Shown: positions 6,641-15,377 of the stretch, piece by piece | How positions within the stretch are numbered: position 1 is the first letter of the stretch | Layout: each line of letters opens with the position of its first letter | Made by a program: the position numbers and the translations under genes | Notes under the pieces: model-generated | The model's database searches: none | Told to the model about the DNA's origin: nothing | The model's input: the letters and a program-made list of their open reading frames with translations, nothing else | DNA from: CAWBKV01 sp041946675 | GTDB lineage: Archaea > Halobacteriota > Methanosarcinia > Methanotrichales > Methanotrichaceae | DNA: 23,579 nt | Reading direction: 5' to 3' | NCBI GenBank assembly: GCA_041946675.1 | Contig: JBHGAU010000042.1 | Span: forward strand, 1-23,579

Positions 6641-6670
6641 CCACAATACTTTTTATCCATAATACTTTTT
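6641..6670 (+). terminator. Tandem T-rich terminator after alba
   Basis: CCA(C/T)AATACTTTTT occurs twice with 16-base spacing (6641-6654 and 6657-6670). Each copy ends in a run of T on the plus strand. Archaeal RNA polymerase terminates at such U-tracts, so this is probably a double termination site for rlmE-alba. It could also be simple sequence drift. Confidence 0.5.
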
Positions 6671-6824
6671 GTTCATGATCTTCCATTGCTTCATGTGCTT
6701 CAAAGCTGCTATTTCAGAGCTACTATTGTAGATTGGAACAAAAAAGTTTTGATGTATTTGTACCATCAGTAACATGAATCAGTAGCATAAAACTAGTCTT
6801 ATTATCATATGCTCAATCCTGCAC

Positions 6825-6832
6825 TATATATT
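6825..6832 (+). promoter_or_regulatory. TATA box for the phosphomannomutase gene
   Basis: TATATATT lies about 50 bp before the GTG start, leaving a leader of about 25 nt. That leader contains GGAGGT at 6858-6863, an unusually long 15 bases from the GTG. No closer in-frame start is available. Confidence 0.5.
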
Positions 6833-6878
6833 CGCCTACAGGAACAATTTTAAATGTGGAGGTCCTATTCGCTATACT

Positions 6879-8192
6879 GTGACGGCATTCAAGGCTTACG
6901 ATATTAGAGGCATCTATGGCACGGAGATCACCGAGGATTTAGCCAGTCGAGTGGGTGCAGCCTTTGGTTCTTATGCAGAGGGAAGACCGGTATCGCTTGG
7001 AAGAGATACACGCGTAAGCAGCCCATCTCTTGAGAAGGCATTTTTGGAGGGCGCTCTCAGCACAGGCTGTGAAGTTTATAGCCATGGGATAATCCCAATT
7101 GCCGTTCTAAGTTATGTCACCTGTGCGGAATCGTTCAAGGCAGCGGCCTATATCTCTGCCTCGCATAATCCGCCGGAGTATAACGGAGTCAGATTCAGGA
7201 CCGGCGACGGCTACGGCATGCTCTATAAAGAGACAGAGATGATGAAGCTCTTCAAAGAGGGCAACTTCAGGTCGGGCAAAGGTCGATTGGTTGAACGACG
7301 ATCTGAGGATGCTATCGCCAGATACTCGGATTACGTCTCAAAGAAGCTGAATATCGGGCGCCCTCTGAAGATCGTTCTGGATATGGGGAACGGCTCAGCC
7401 TGCACTATGAGACCCCTCTACGATAGCATGGGCTTTGACTCTCACATTCTTAATGGCGAAATGGATGGCACATTTCCGGGTCGCGGGCCGGCGCCGACAG
7501 AGGAATCTCTCAAGCGGGCATCAAAGTTGGTGAGAAGCATCAAGGCAGATTACGGCGTGGGCTTTGATCCCGATGCGGATCGCGGCATAATCATCGATGA
7601 TCTCGGCCGCATAGTTCCGCCGGAGAAAGTTGCCATAATTCTCGCCAGAAGGAGGTATCATCCGGGTGATCTCGTTATCGCCGGATTTGATTGCTCAATG
7701 ATTATCGAGCGGCAGCTTGAGCCTGACGGCATAAAAGTATTGCGCGAACGTGTGGGCGACGTCTTCGTCGCCAATACTGTGAAGAACTCGAGGGCAGTTC
7801 TGGGCGTTGAACGCAGCGGACACTTCTTCCTCCCCGAGTTTCAGTATTCGGATGACCCATTCGTAATGAGCCTAGCTCTCGGAGAGATACTTGCAGAAGA
7901 CAAAAAGCTCTCTGAGCTTGCAGACGAGATACCGGATTATCCTTATGTACAGAAGAGCATCAGGCTAAAAGAGGACCCGGCAGGAGTGATGCTCAGGCTA
8001 AAAGAGCAGCTTGCTGATATGAATCCGGATACCCTCGACGGCCTCAAGATCATTACCGATAGCTATAGCGTACTTATTAGGCCTTCCAATACGGAGCCAA
8101 TTCTTCGTTTATACATCGAAGCCACTGGGAACGATCTAAAGGATCTTGTGGATAGGTACGAGGGTATTATAAAGGAGGCAATGTTGGTATAA
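6879..8192 (+). CDS. Phosphomannomutase/phosphoglucomutase
   Basis: A 437-residue alpha-D-phosphohexomutase that interconverts sugar-1- and sugar-6-phosphates, feeding nucleotide-sugar and glycan synthesis. All four active-site regions are present. They are the phosphoserine loop AYISASHNPPEYNG (Ser95), the metal-binding GFDPDADRG (Asp230, Asp232, Asp234), the sugar-recognition motif ERSGH (311-315), and the phosphate-binding RPSNTEP (401-407). The start FKAYDIRGIYG is the family N-terminus, so the GTG at 6879 is right despite the long spacing to GGAGGT. The length is typical of archaeal ManB/PMM-PGM enzymes. Whether mannose, glucose or glucosamine (GlmM) phosphate is preferred cannot be told. 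It is followed after 77 bp by an AglJ-type transferase, suggesting a protein-glycosylation pathway. Confidence 0.94.
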   Translation: MTAFKAYDIRGIYGTEITEDLASRVGAAFGSYAEGRPVSLGRDTRVSSPSLEKAFLEGALSTGCEVYSHGIIPIAVLSYVTCAESFKAAAYISASHNPPEYNGVRFRTGDGYGMLYKETEMMKLFKEGNFRSGKGRLVERRSEDAIARYSDYVSKKLNIGRPLKIVLDMGNGSACTMRPLYDSMGFDSHILNGEMDGTFPGRGPAPTEESLKRASKLVRSIKADYGVGFDPDADRGIIIDDLGRIVPPEKVAIILARRRYHPGDLVIAGFDCSMIIERQLEPDGIKVLRERVGDVFVANTVKNSRAVLGVERSGHFFLPEFQYSDDPFVMSLALGEILAEDKKLSELADEIPDYPYVQKSIRLKEDPAGVMLRLKEQLADMNPDTLDGLKIITDSYSVLIRPSNTEPILRLYIEATGNDLKDLVDRYEGIIKEAMLV

Positions 8193-8269
8193 TCCAAGGC
8201 ATATTTCTCGCAAACCTATTTTAATGCCATTCTCCTCTTATTATCCATAAATAAATGGGCTGAATTGGT

Positions 8270-9181
8270 TTGAGCTATGAAGATATCTGTGTTCTGATAC
8301 CGACCCTCAACGAGGAGGAATCCATAGGGCCGGTAATAAATGAGTTCAAAGAACTGGGCTTTGAGAAGATCCTTGTAGTAGACGGTCACAGCACTGATGA
8401 GACTGTACCCAGGGCTGAGGCGGCTGGAGCGCATGTGGTCATCCAATCTGGAACCGGCAAGGGCCAGGCGCTCAAAGAGGTATTCAGCCTTATAACTGAT
8501 AAATATATTTTATTGATAGACGGAGATGGTACCTATCTCCCCTCTGAGGCCGATGATCTTCTTGAGCCGGTAATTATGGGCAAAGCGGATCACGTAGTAG
8601 GCAACAGGTTCGGACGCCTGAGCGGTGGCGCCCTTCGACGCATAAATCTTATAGGAAATAAGCTTATCAACCGCTTCTTTGTCTCAATCTACGGCACACC
8701 TCTCGAAGATATTCTTTCGGGCTACAGGGCATTTACATCCGATAGCGCTCATATGCTTGATCTCTCGACTCCGGGCTTTGAGATAGAGGCCGAGATGACA
8801 ATCGAGAGTGTAAAGAAGGGTTTGCGCATAATTGAGGTGCCCATAACCTATCTTCCCAGAGCTGAAGGCACACGGACAAAGCTCAGGCCCCTAAGTGATG
8901 GCCCAAAGATCGTTCTTACAATATATCGCATGGCCAAGACTCAAAATCCCATGTTCTATTTCGGCCTGATAGGTTCATTCTTCGGAATGGCAGGCTTTTT
9001 GACGGGCCTTTATGTTGTTCGGGATTGGCTCAACGGCAGAATAGAGCATATACCGCTGACGATCCTCACCGCGATACTGATAATAGTGGGTTTCCAGCTT
9101 TTTCTTATAGGCATCCTTGGGGATGTCATGGCATCTTTACATAGAGAATCTATGCGTGAACTCTATAGGCACAAAAAATAA
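8270..9181 (+). CDS. aglJ: AglJ-type dolichol-phosphate glycosyltransferase
   Basis: A 303-residue family-2 glycosyltransferase with a C-terminal membrane anchor. It resembles Haloferax AglJ, which loads the first sugar of the N-glycan onto dolichol phosphate. Residues 1-220 are the GT-A domain: VLIPTLNEEESIG, VVDGHSTDET, the metal-binding DGDGTY (84-89), GNRFGRLSGGALRRINLIGN, and EDILSGYRAF. KTQNPMFYFG then leads into two predicted membrane helices (about 230-250 and 262-285). The start is the TTG at 8270: an in-frame TGA at 8261 excludes anything longer and no in-frame ATG lies near. It probably acts at the cytoplasmic face of the membrane. It is downstream of the phosphohexomutase and precedes the convergent genes for sequon-rich secreted proteins, which are plausible substrates. 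The aglJ assignment is by pattern only. Confidence 0.83.
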   Translation: MSYEDICVLIPTLNEEESIGPVINEFKELGFEKILVVDGHSTDETVPRAEAAGAHVVIQSGTGKGQALKEVFSLITDKYILLIDGDGTYLPSEADDLLEPVIMGKADHVVGNRFGRLSGGALRRINLIGNKLINRFFVSIYGTPLEDILSGYRAFTSDSAHMLDLSTPGFEIEAEMTIESVKKGLRIIEVPITYLPRAEGTRTKLRPLSDGPKIVLTIYRMAKTQNPMFYFGLIGSFFGMAGFLTGLYVVRDWLNGRIEHIPLTILTAILIIVGFQLFLIGILGDVMASLHRESMRELYRHKK

Positions 9182-9189
9182 GTGGAGAG

Positions 9190-9236
9190 CTTTTTGATTC
9201 TATGGTGGCACTACCATAAAATCAAAAAGGTTTTTT
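9190..9236. terminator. Hairpin terminator between convergent genes
   Basis: A perfect 10-bp stem CTTTTTGATT/AATCAAAAAG (9190-9199 with 9220-9229) encloses an inner ATGGT/ACCAT stem. On the plus strand it is followed by TTTTTT (9231-9236). It ends the aglJ transcript. On the minus strand it directly follows the stop of the large secreted protein, so it may terminate both. Confidence 0.85.
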
Positions 9237-12200
9237 CTATTTTCCGAACTCAAGCTTGCAATCGCTCATTGCCTCAATGAGGTAAGCTTTTCCAGGCTGC
9301 AGTGCCTCGTTCTCCCCGCGATGGCTCCAATCGCTTCCATCATACTCCCAGACGAATGCTGAGACGATGCCCTTCTCAACCGCAGCGGGATACTTGTATC
9401 TCCTGTGCTCTGCATTCACAGTGATATTTCTTATATCAATAGTTTCGTTTACAGGGAGACCTACCATATTCCATCCTTTATTCAGGTTCAGACGGTAGGG
9501 AAGATCCACAGGCTTTCCATTGAGCTCAATTGTGAAGTTTCCTGAGCTATCTATTAGATAGCCAACGCCCGGCTCGAAGCGTGTGGCATTCTTCATCTCA
9601 TAGCCCTTCATGGCAAATGTCCAGCCCTCGCCGCTAACCGAGAATATGCCTCTATACGGTTTGTTCTTGAGATACTTTGATATTGATTTATCCTTTGGCA
9701 CCAGGTATGTCGAGACAGCGTTCCACCCAGCGGTCACGTTGATCACTTGAACTTGCCCTGGTATGAGAACATACTCTACGCCGAATGTCCTGTTTTCTCC
9801 AAGTCGAGGCATCACAATGGGCCACATTACTCTCTTCTGATCCTTGATGGTATACTCATCGTGCCAGACAGTCAGACCATTCTCCCTTACTACTATCTTA
9901 TCAGCATCTTTGGGTAGCATTACTTCTCCTATTAGCGCAGGCTGAGAGTTGAGCTTCAGCTTGCCACCGGTCGTATCTGTCTCAACCCAGTAGATCCAAT
10001 CGGTCGATGTTTCATTCAATAGTGCAAGCGTTACCTCAAGGCTTGTTTTATTTCTGCTTGTATCGCTCGAAGAGGCATTTGCATTTGTTCCGGTTCCTGC
10101 TTCCACTGTCTTGACCTCTGTGGCATATGGAAGAGGCGGAGTCTTCGGTATCTTAGGCCGGAAACTCGGATCTCCCAGAATTGAGGTCATGATGGCTGTC
10201 TGATTAAGTATCTCCTTAACTGATATATCCCAATCCGGCAGAGATTCGTCGTAATCGCTCAGGTTTTTCTTGATATTGTCCGCGCCGTTCACCTTCATCC
10301 TGAAGAGGCTGTCTGCCTCAAGCTCAGCCTGGCCTACTGTTGAGTTTTCGAAGATCAAAGACTGATAGAATCTCTTGCTGTAATCTCCATCCAAAAAGAT
10401 CCACGACAGTACAGTATTGCCCACGTAGTTGACTGAGCCTGCCCTGATGAATGCCAAAGCTAAGGAATCCTCAAGCTTCCTGGGGATATACATCTCTGTT
10501 CCGCTGACATTTATTGAGAAGCCCTTGAGATTTGATGTCAGACAGCCTGTGGATGTAGTAGTCTGAGGCGATAGCGTGAGGAGCTTCACATTGGGCTCAT
10601 CAAGGACTGTATCCGTCATAGACCAATCAGAGAGCCCCCATGCCTCCTGGTTGCCGTGATTATCAAAGTGGACTATGTTCTGTCCGTTATTCATCTGCGA
10701 AACAGCCTGCTGATACGTTGCCTCCTCTTGGCGCAGGTCCCTGACGTTTAAGCCGGCATCTTTGAGGTAATCCCTGATGCTTATCGCTACTGGCGTCTGG
10801 GGGAAGACGAGTGGCGGCGATGATATGACCAGTGCATTATTCTTCCAGGCACCACTGAGCTTGTCATAGGCAAACGTTCGTGCCACAAGCTGGGAAGCAT
10901 CGTATACGCTCAGCCCCATGATTCTGCCGACTGCAGTTTTGGTGTAGTTACCATTTTCCTCTTGTTGAATCTGATAATCCCTATAGATGTCAAATATCAT
11001 AGGGGCAAGATAATCCTGCTTGAGGCCGGTAGAGATGAAGGGCAGCGATCCTGGATCGCCCACGACGGTCAGGTACTCAGGCATCAGCTTCAGATTATCG
11101 ATCCTCTCGTTGAGGGATTCCTCAATATTTAGGGGATCAATCTCTTGTGGTGGCGTCGCAATATCCACCAATAGAGCCTTATGGGCAGCTGCAACCTGCG
11201 CAGCAACAAGCGAGAGCCTGGGGACCTTTGTATGGCTGAATGCTGTGATATTCAATGGCTCGACATTTGACCGAACATCTATTGTATAGTTCTGGGTTCT
11301 ATGAGTATAGCCATCGCCTGCCTCAATATTGAAAATCCATTTGCCTGTAGTTAAAAGCGGTATCTTTGCAGTATATCTGCTTTCCTGCGAAGTATTTCTA
11401 ACTTTTAGGAGCCCGCTTCTGCTGTCAGGGCTATAGATATTGATAGCAGTGTAGCTGGAGGCCCTATCTATGTTCCAGGATATTTGTGCTACTCCCGAGA
11501 ACATCCTGGCAGGATAGGTTATATTAGTTATAGGCCAGTCGTCTTTTCTTACCATAGTCCTGTTTAGCTCCAGGCCATCATAGGATGCGGTGGCTCCGCT
11601 ATCTAATCGCTGCTTCCAGCCGCTATCCATTGGATAGAGGATCTCAACCTCTATTGTCATGGTGGCCGACTGGCTTGGACCCAAGCGATCAATCCTCCAT
11701 TTGAGCAGTGAGCCGTTTTCAAAGGCGCTATCCGGATTGACATCATTGCCGGTGTATGGATCTGTAACATTGGCAATTCCCCGGCTGGGCTTTGGCGGTC
11801 TGAGCATCTTGCCGCTGGGGAATATATCCAGGAAGCGGATATTATCCATATTTGTTGAATTGCTGTTGGTAAGGGTTATGTTCAGCCTTACAGTTTCGCC
11901 AAGCTCTTCAGACGGTATCTGGCTCGGGCTCATCTCGATATGAACAAGTAGATCCCCTATTAGATCGCGTTTGATATCCTCTTTTGGTACCGGCGGCAGC
12001 AATGTTAGATCCCGGGAGTTTGTTAGCACGATCATATCCGGTTTATCGCCTCTGATCTCCATCTCTTTGAGAAGAAGTCCATCATTTCCTTCCATCAATG
12101 TGAGGTTCAAATCGCTGAGGTTCTTTCTGCTCTGCTCCGAAATTGGGCCGAATATTACGGCCTTATTCGCCTTCAGGCGCTTCAGTGCTGAAGAGGTCTC

Positions 12201-13643
12201 AGCCGGCAAGAGACTCCCAGTGAAGAGCACAGGCCAGTTCAGATATGATGCCAGTGATGCAGCACTTAAGCCCGCAGTATAGTTCTCTCCGACAATCACA
12301 GCACCCGATGAGTTTTTCCACCGCAGGCTCAATTTTTCTGCAAGATCAGCGCTGTTGTTAGCTCTGATTGTAGAGCCGCTTCTCCAGGAGATGTTGCCTA
12401 TTCCGAGAGTTTTTCCGCCGAGCTGCTGCAACAGCCATCTTGCCGAGCTCGATGGCGGCTCAAGCTCCGACCACAGCGGCGTGTAGACCACGTTATGCTC
12501 GAAGGCAAATCCACTTGCGCCTGCATGATTGAGATCCTCAATATACTTGATTGTGCCTTCAACGTTCTGGGCAGAGAGGACGTACTGCACATAGCTGTCG
12601 CTGAGCCTTATGTAGATCGGCTTATCGGTCATGCTAGATGCAAGCTTAACATCTGAGGCGGATACAGGCGAGATGAGTGTGAAGTCCGAAGCCTTCGAGA
12701 TATCTGCATAGTTGTATCCAAGGCTTCGATCAAATGGATTGCCCAATGCAAAGCCTAGCTTCACAGGCCCAAGATCTGTAGTTATATTCCTGGCTTCGTT
12801 CACAATCTCTGTAATCTGGTCCTGCTTCCATTGCCTCCATCTCTCAGTGTTGTAGCTGTTGGCCGAAACTTTTGTGAGGTCAATTCCGGTATCTTTATAG
12901 AACTGCTCTTTACAGAAATCGCAGAAACAATAATTCTCATTCTGGAAGCCGATATTGTAGAGCACGACTCCATCGACCTTATAATCATCTATCAAAGTCT
13001 CTATCTGATTATACAGATACTCTCTGGCATCAGGGTTCACTGGACAGAAGTAGTTGGGGCTTCCGGCTGTTCCGGGGTTTGCAACCTGCAGCCAGGAAGG
13101 ATCGATCTTGGATTTATCTAGAGTCGGAGCATCGAGACCAATCTTCCCCAGGAACACCTTTTCGGCTACCGAGACGATCTCTGTGGTGTCCAGATTTGCT
13201 GTGCCTAATTCTTTTAGCCGGCTATCGGACTTTTCGGGAAGCTCGAGAGACACTGTCACATATGCCTTCAGCCCTTCCTTATGAGCGGCATCGACAAGGC
13301 TCTTTACTGACTCGCTGCTCCCATGAATGATGACGCTCGAGATGTTGGCGGATTTGAAGTCGTGCAGTATTGGAGCAATCCCATATGTATCCAGATCGCT
13401 CTGCTCAATCCAGCCCATACGGTTCCCGGATTGGACATCCTTTGGAAGGATCAGCAGAGTTTTAGCGACGGTGCGGTTATTCTCAGACCATATTGCCATA
13501 GGAGTTGCCGCAACTAAACTATGCCAATCATCTGCGCCCACTAAGATTATATCCTCTACATCGCCTTTCACGCCACGATCGAGCTGAGCATTTGCAGTGC
13601 TAAAGAGAAATGCAAGTGCTAGAAGAACTACGAGCAGCCTCAC
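9237..13643 (-). CDS. Giant secreted protein: GHL10-like, CWB2-like and C25 peptidase-like domains
   Basis: A 1468-residue exported protein. Residues 1-20 are a Sec signal peptide ending ANAQ. About 85-400 look like a glycoside-hydrolase-like TIM barrel (GHL10 type), with the Cys cluster NYCFCDFCKEQFYKDTG (237-253) and RWRQWKQDQITEIV. About 403-520 are a CWB2-like Rossmann repeat (SADLAEKLSLRW ... AVIFGPISEQSRKNL). About 560-670 are a DUF11/CARDB-like Ig domain and 705-795 a second beta domain. About 805-1165 resemble a gingipain-type C25 caspase fold, with candidate catalytic His996 (FDNHGNQEAWG) and Cys1034 (STGCLTSNLKG), ending GDPSFRP. The C-terminus carries two related modules beginning GWNAVSTYLVP and GWNMVGLPV. 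There is no C-terminal anchor. About thirty N-glycosylation sequons are present. The GTG start overlaps the upstream gene's stop (GTGA), with GAGGTG upstream. Confidence 0.88.
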   Translation of the reverse strand: MRLLVVLLALAFLFSTANAQLDRGVKGDVEDIILVGADDWHSLVAATPMAIWSENNRTVAKTLLILPKDVQSGNRMGWIEQSDLDTYGIAPILHDFKSANISSVIIHGSSESVKSLVDAAHKEGLKAYVTVSLELPEKSDSRLKELGTANLDTTEIVSVAEKVFLGKIGLDAPTLDKSKIDPSWLQVANPGTAGSPNYFCPVNPDAREYLYNQIETLIDDYKVDGVVLYNIGFQNENYCFCDFCKEQFYKDTGIDLTKVSANSYNTERWRQWKQDQITEIVNEARNITTDLGPVKLGFALGNPFDRSLGYNYADISKASDFTLISPVSASDVKLASSMTDKPIYIRLSDSYVQYVLSAQNVEGTIKYIEDLNHAGASGFAFEHNVVYTPLWSELEPPSSSARWLLQQLGGKTLGIGNISWRSGSTIRANNSADLAEKLSLRWKNSSGAVIVGENYTAGLSAASLASYLNWPVLFTGSLLPAETSSALKRLKANKAVIFGPISEQSRKNLSDLNLTLMEGNDGLLLKEMEIRGDKPDMIVLTNSRDLTLLPPVPKEDIKRDLIGDLLVHIEMSPSQIPSEELGETVRLNITLTNSNSTNMDNIRFLDIFPSGKMLRPPKPSRGIANVTDPYTGNDVNPDSAFENGSLLKWRIDRLGPSQSATMTIEVEILYPMDSGWKQRLDSGATASYDGLELNRTMVRKDDWPITNITYPARMFSGVAQISWNIDRASSYTAINIYSPDSRSGLLKVRNTSQESRYTAKIPLLTTGKWIFNIEAGDGYTHRTQNYTIDVRSNVEPLNITAFSHTKVPRLSLVAAQVAAAHKALLVDIATPPQEIDPLNIEESLNERIDNLKLMPEYLTVVGDPGSLPFISTGLKQDYLAPMIFDIYRDYQIQQEENGNYTKTAVGRIMGLSVYDASQLVARTFAYDKLSGAWKNNALVISSPPLVFPQTPVAISIRDYLKDAGLNVRDLRQEEATYQQAVSQMNNGQNIVHFDNHGNQEAWGLSDWSMTDTVLDEPNVKLLTLSPQTTTSTGCLTSNLKGFSINVSGTEMYIPRKLEDSLALAFIRAGSVNYVGNTVLSWIFLDGDYSKRFYQSLIFENSTVGQAELEADSLFRMKVNGADNIKKNLSDYDESLPDWDISVKEILNQTAIMTSILGDPSFRPKIPKTPPLPYATEVKTVEAGTGTNANASSSDTSRNKTSLEVTLALLNETSTDWIYWVETDTTGGKLKLNSQPALIGEVMLPKDADKIVVRENGLTVWHDEYTIKDQKRVMWPIVMPRLGENRTFGVEYVLIPGQVQVINVTAGWNAVSTYLVPKDKSISKYLKNKPYRGIFSVSGEGWTFAMKGYEMKNATRFEPGVGYLIDSSGNFTIELNGKPVDLPYRLNLNKGWNMVGLPVNETIDIRNITVNAEHRRYKYPAAVEKGIVSAFVWEYDGSDWSHRGENEALQPGKAYLIEAMSDCKLEFGK

Positions 13644-15220
13644 TGTTTCACCTCTTCGATGGAGATTCCCATATTTGTCAGTGCCTGTCTATTATCATCA
13701 CTGATATTCCCTACCACCAGCACCTTTGAGAGCTTATTCTTGCGTTTGGTCAAGTCTGAGATCATCGATCTGGTGGTGTTTGTCATGCTGGCATTGCAGA
13801 TCGCCAGAGGCGCATTGCGTATCTTTGCCTCTCGGTATGCCTTGAAGAGCTGGGTATCCTCCGGGCTTGATAGGATCACCTCGGATGTCCCATTAGGCCG
13901 TATCTGTGAGATGAGCTGCCATGACATCTCGCAGAGGTTATTCCCTTTTATCCTCTTCAGCTCAATGCCTTTGAGCGCAGTCTCGGCATCGTTAGAGACT
14001 ATCGATTCATTGCCAAAGATCACTACCTTTGAATATGTGAAAAGGTTCTCCTTTGCCTTCTCATCCAGCTTACCTGCTGGAACTGTTATAACTGGCAGTG
14101 TTGTATTCTCAGGGGCGCATAGAGATGCTATTGTCTTGTAAATGAAATCCACTCCAGTCAATATGGCTGTGCCGTTTGGCTCGATGACGTTTACCGCTGC
14201 AATCTCATCGGGCATACGGACTCCTTTGGAATCTACGAGCTTAAAGACTACAGGATACTCTCCAGGCATTGTGGCCAGCATAGTGAAGTTGGCTATGCCC
14301 GGATTATCGGGGGTAACTTCTGCAACCTGAATTAAAGGTATCACCAGCAGATCGTCGGGCGTTAAAATCCCCACCGTCACCTTTTCCTTAACCTGCAGAG
14401 CTATGTTGAACGCACCTTCATACGTTCTATTGGCTACCATCTTCTCTGGCAGGTCAATCTTGATGTTGTAACCTCTTACAGCTATGCCGAACTCGGCTGA
14501 TGCCTCGACTGTAGAGTTTTTGGTGCTGTTGCCAAGCGATATCGCCTCAATAGTTACTTTTCCTTTCTCTCCTGGGTTGGCCGATTCTATTGTAAGCTTC
14601 AGGGGATGGCTTATGCCCGGGTTTAGTGGAATCTCGTATGGGATTGAAACATCGTTATCTCCATCCAGAAGGCTTACGCTCCAGCCTTCAGGCAGAGCAG
14701 GAATATCCACCGATACTACGTCCCTGAATCGGCCCAGATTGGAGACCAAAAGATCGAAGTCTGCAGTCTCGTCAGCCTTGGCGAAGGTCGAGGCTGTTCT
14801 GGCATCGTTTATAGATAAATCTATATCGTAACTCTCTGGCTCGATTACATCCACATAGAATTCTATTGCTACGGGCATCGATGGTGGTGCGCTGTCGAGA
14901 AGATAGAGGGAGCCGGTATAATGTCCAGGCTTGGCCTCAGGGGGAACAGCAAAAAATAGGATGACCTTCTCCCTTTCCTGAGGATCGAGTACCTTGCCAT
15001 CGGGTATATTCAGGAATACAAAATTCTTCGCATCACCGCTGATCGGCGTACTGGTGATTTTGAAGATAGGTGTATCCCCAATGTTCTTCAGTGTCAAGGT
15101 CTTCTCAACAACTTCACCAGGGTGAAGCTTTACGTCAAACCTCTCTTTATCCGGGGAAAGCTGCCCATACGCAGCTCCTACTAGGAGGGAGAGGATGGCA
15201 ATCAGGTATATCGGCCTCAT
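13640..15220 (-). CDS. Secreted Ig-like protein with C-terminal CWB2-like domain
   Basis: A 526-residue exported protein, first gene of a two-gene operon. The signal peptide is MRPIYLIAILSLLVGAAYGQ. Residues about 22-125 are an immunoglobulin-like domain (DKERFDVKLHPGEVVEKTLT, then VILFFAVPPEAKPGHYTGSL). About 130-235 are a NEW3/CARDB-like domain with LPEGWSVSLLDGDNDVSIPY, and about 245-345 another beta domain. From about 350 the fold switches to alpha/beta. ELKRIKGNNLCEMSWQLISQ followed by VILSSPEDTQLFKAYREAKI and KVLVVGNISDDNRQAL follows the CWB2 (cell-wall-binding repeat 2) pattern also seen in the downstream protein. There is no membrane anchor at the C-terminus, and there are several N-glycosylation sequons. 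The 4-base overlap with the next gene suggests that the products work together, probably at the cell surface. Confidence 0.87.
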   Translation of the reverse strand: MRPIYLIAILSLLVGAAYGQLSPDKERFDVKLHPGEVVEKTLTLKNIGDTPIFKITSTPISGDAKNFVFLNIPDGKVLDPQEREKVILFFAVPPEAKPGHYTGSLYLLDSAPPSMPVAIEFYVDVIEPESYDIDLSINDARTASTFAKADETADFDLLVSNLGRFRDVVSVDIPALPEGWSVSLLDGDNDVSIPYEIPLNPGISHPLKLTIESANPGEKGKVTIEAISLGNSTKNSTVEASAEFGIAVRGYNIKIDLPEKMVANRTYEGAFNIALQVKEKVTVGILTPDDLLVIPLIQVAEVTPDNPGIANFTMLATMPGEYPVVFKLVDSKGVRMPDEIAAVNVIEPNGTAILTGVDFIYKTIASLCAPENTTLPVITVPAGKLDEKAKENLFTYSKVVIFGNESIVSNDAETALKGIELKRIKGNNLCEMSWQLISQIRPNGTSEVILSSPEDTQLFKAYREAKIRNAPLAICNASMTNTTRSMISDLTKRKNKLSKVLVVGNISDDNRQALTNMGISIEEVKQ

Positions 15221-15377
15221 CTTCCATCACGCATTGCTTATGCCAGATTTTTCTACAGTTATTTTTCCAATATATAAAACCTTATTTACCAGGCGATAAA
15301 TTCCAATATGGCCATAACCCACGCAGGGATGGTTTATATTCGTTACCGTAGCTTCTAATCTATAAACAGGTGGTATT
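15221..15377. promoter_or_regulatory. Divergent promoter region
   Basis: On the minus strand, TTTTATATATTGG (about 15270-15282) is a TATA box about 50 bp before the ATG of the secreted-protein operon. On the plus strand, GGTTTATATTCG (about 15329-15340) lies about 40 bp before the TTG start of the DUF2240 gene. The two operons therefore start back to back within 157 bp. Confidence 0.6.

Noticed and set aside
13659..14141. 160-codon plus-strand frame
   Set aside because: Shadow of the secreted Ig/CWB2-like protein on the opposite strand.
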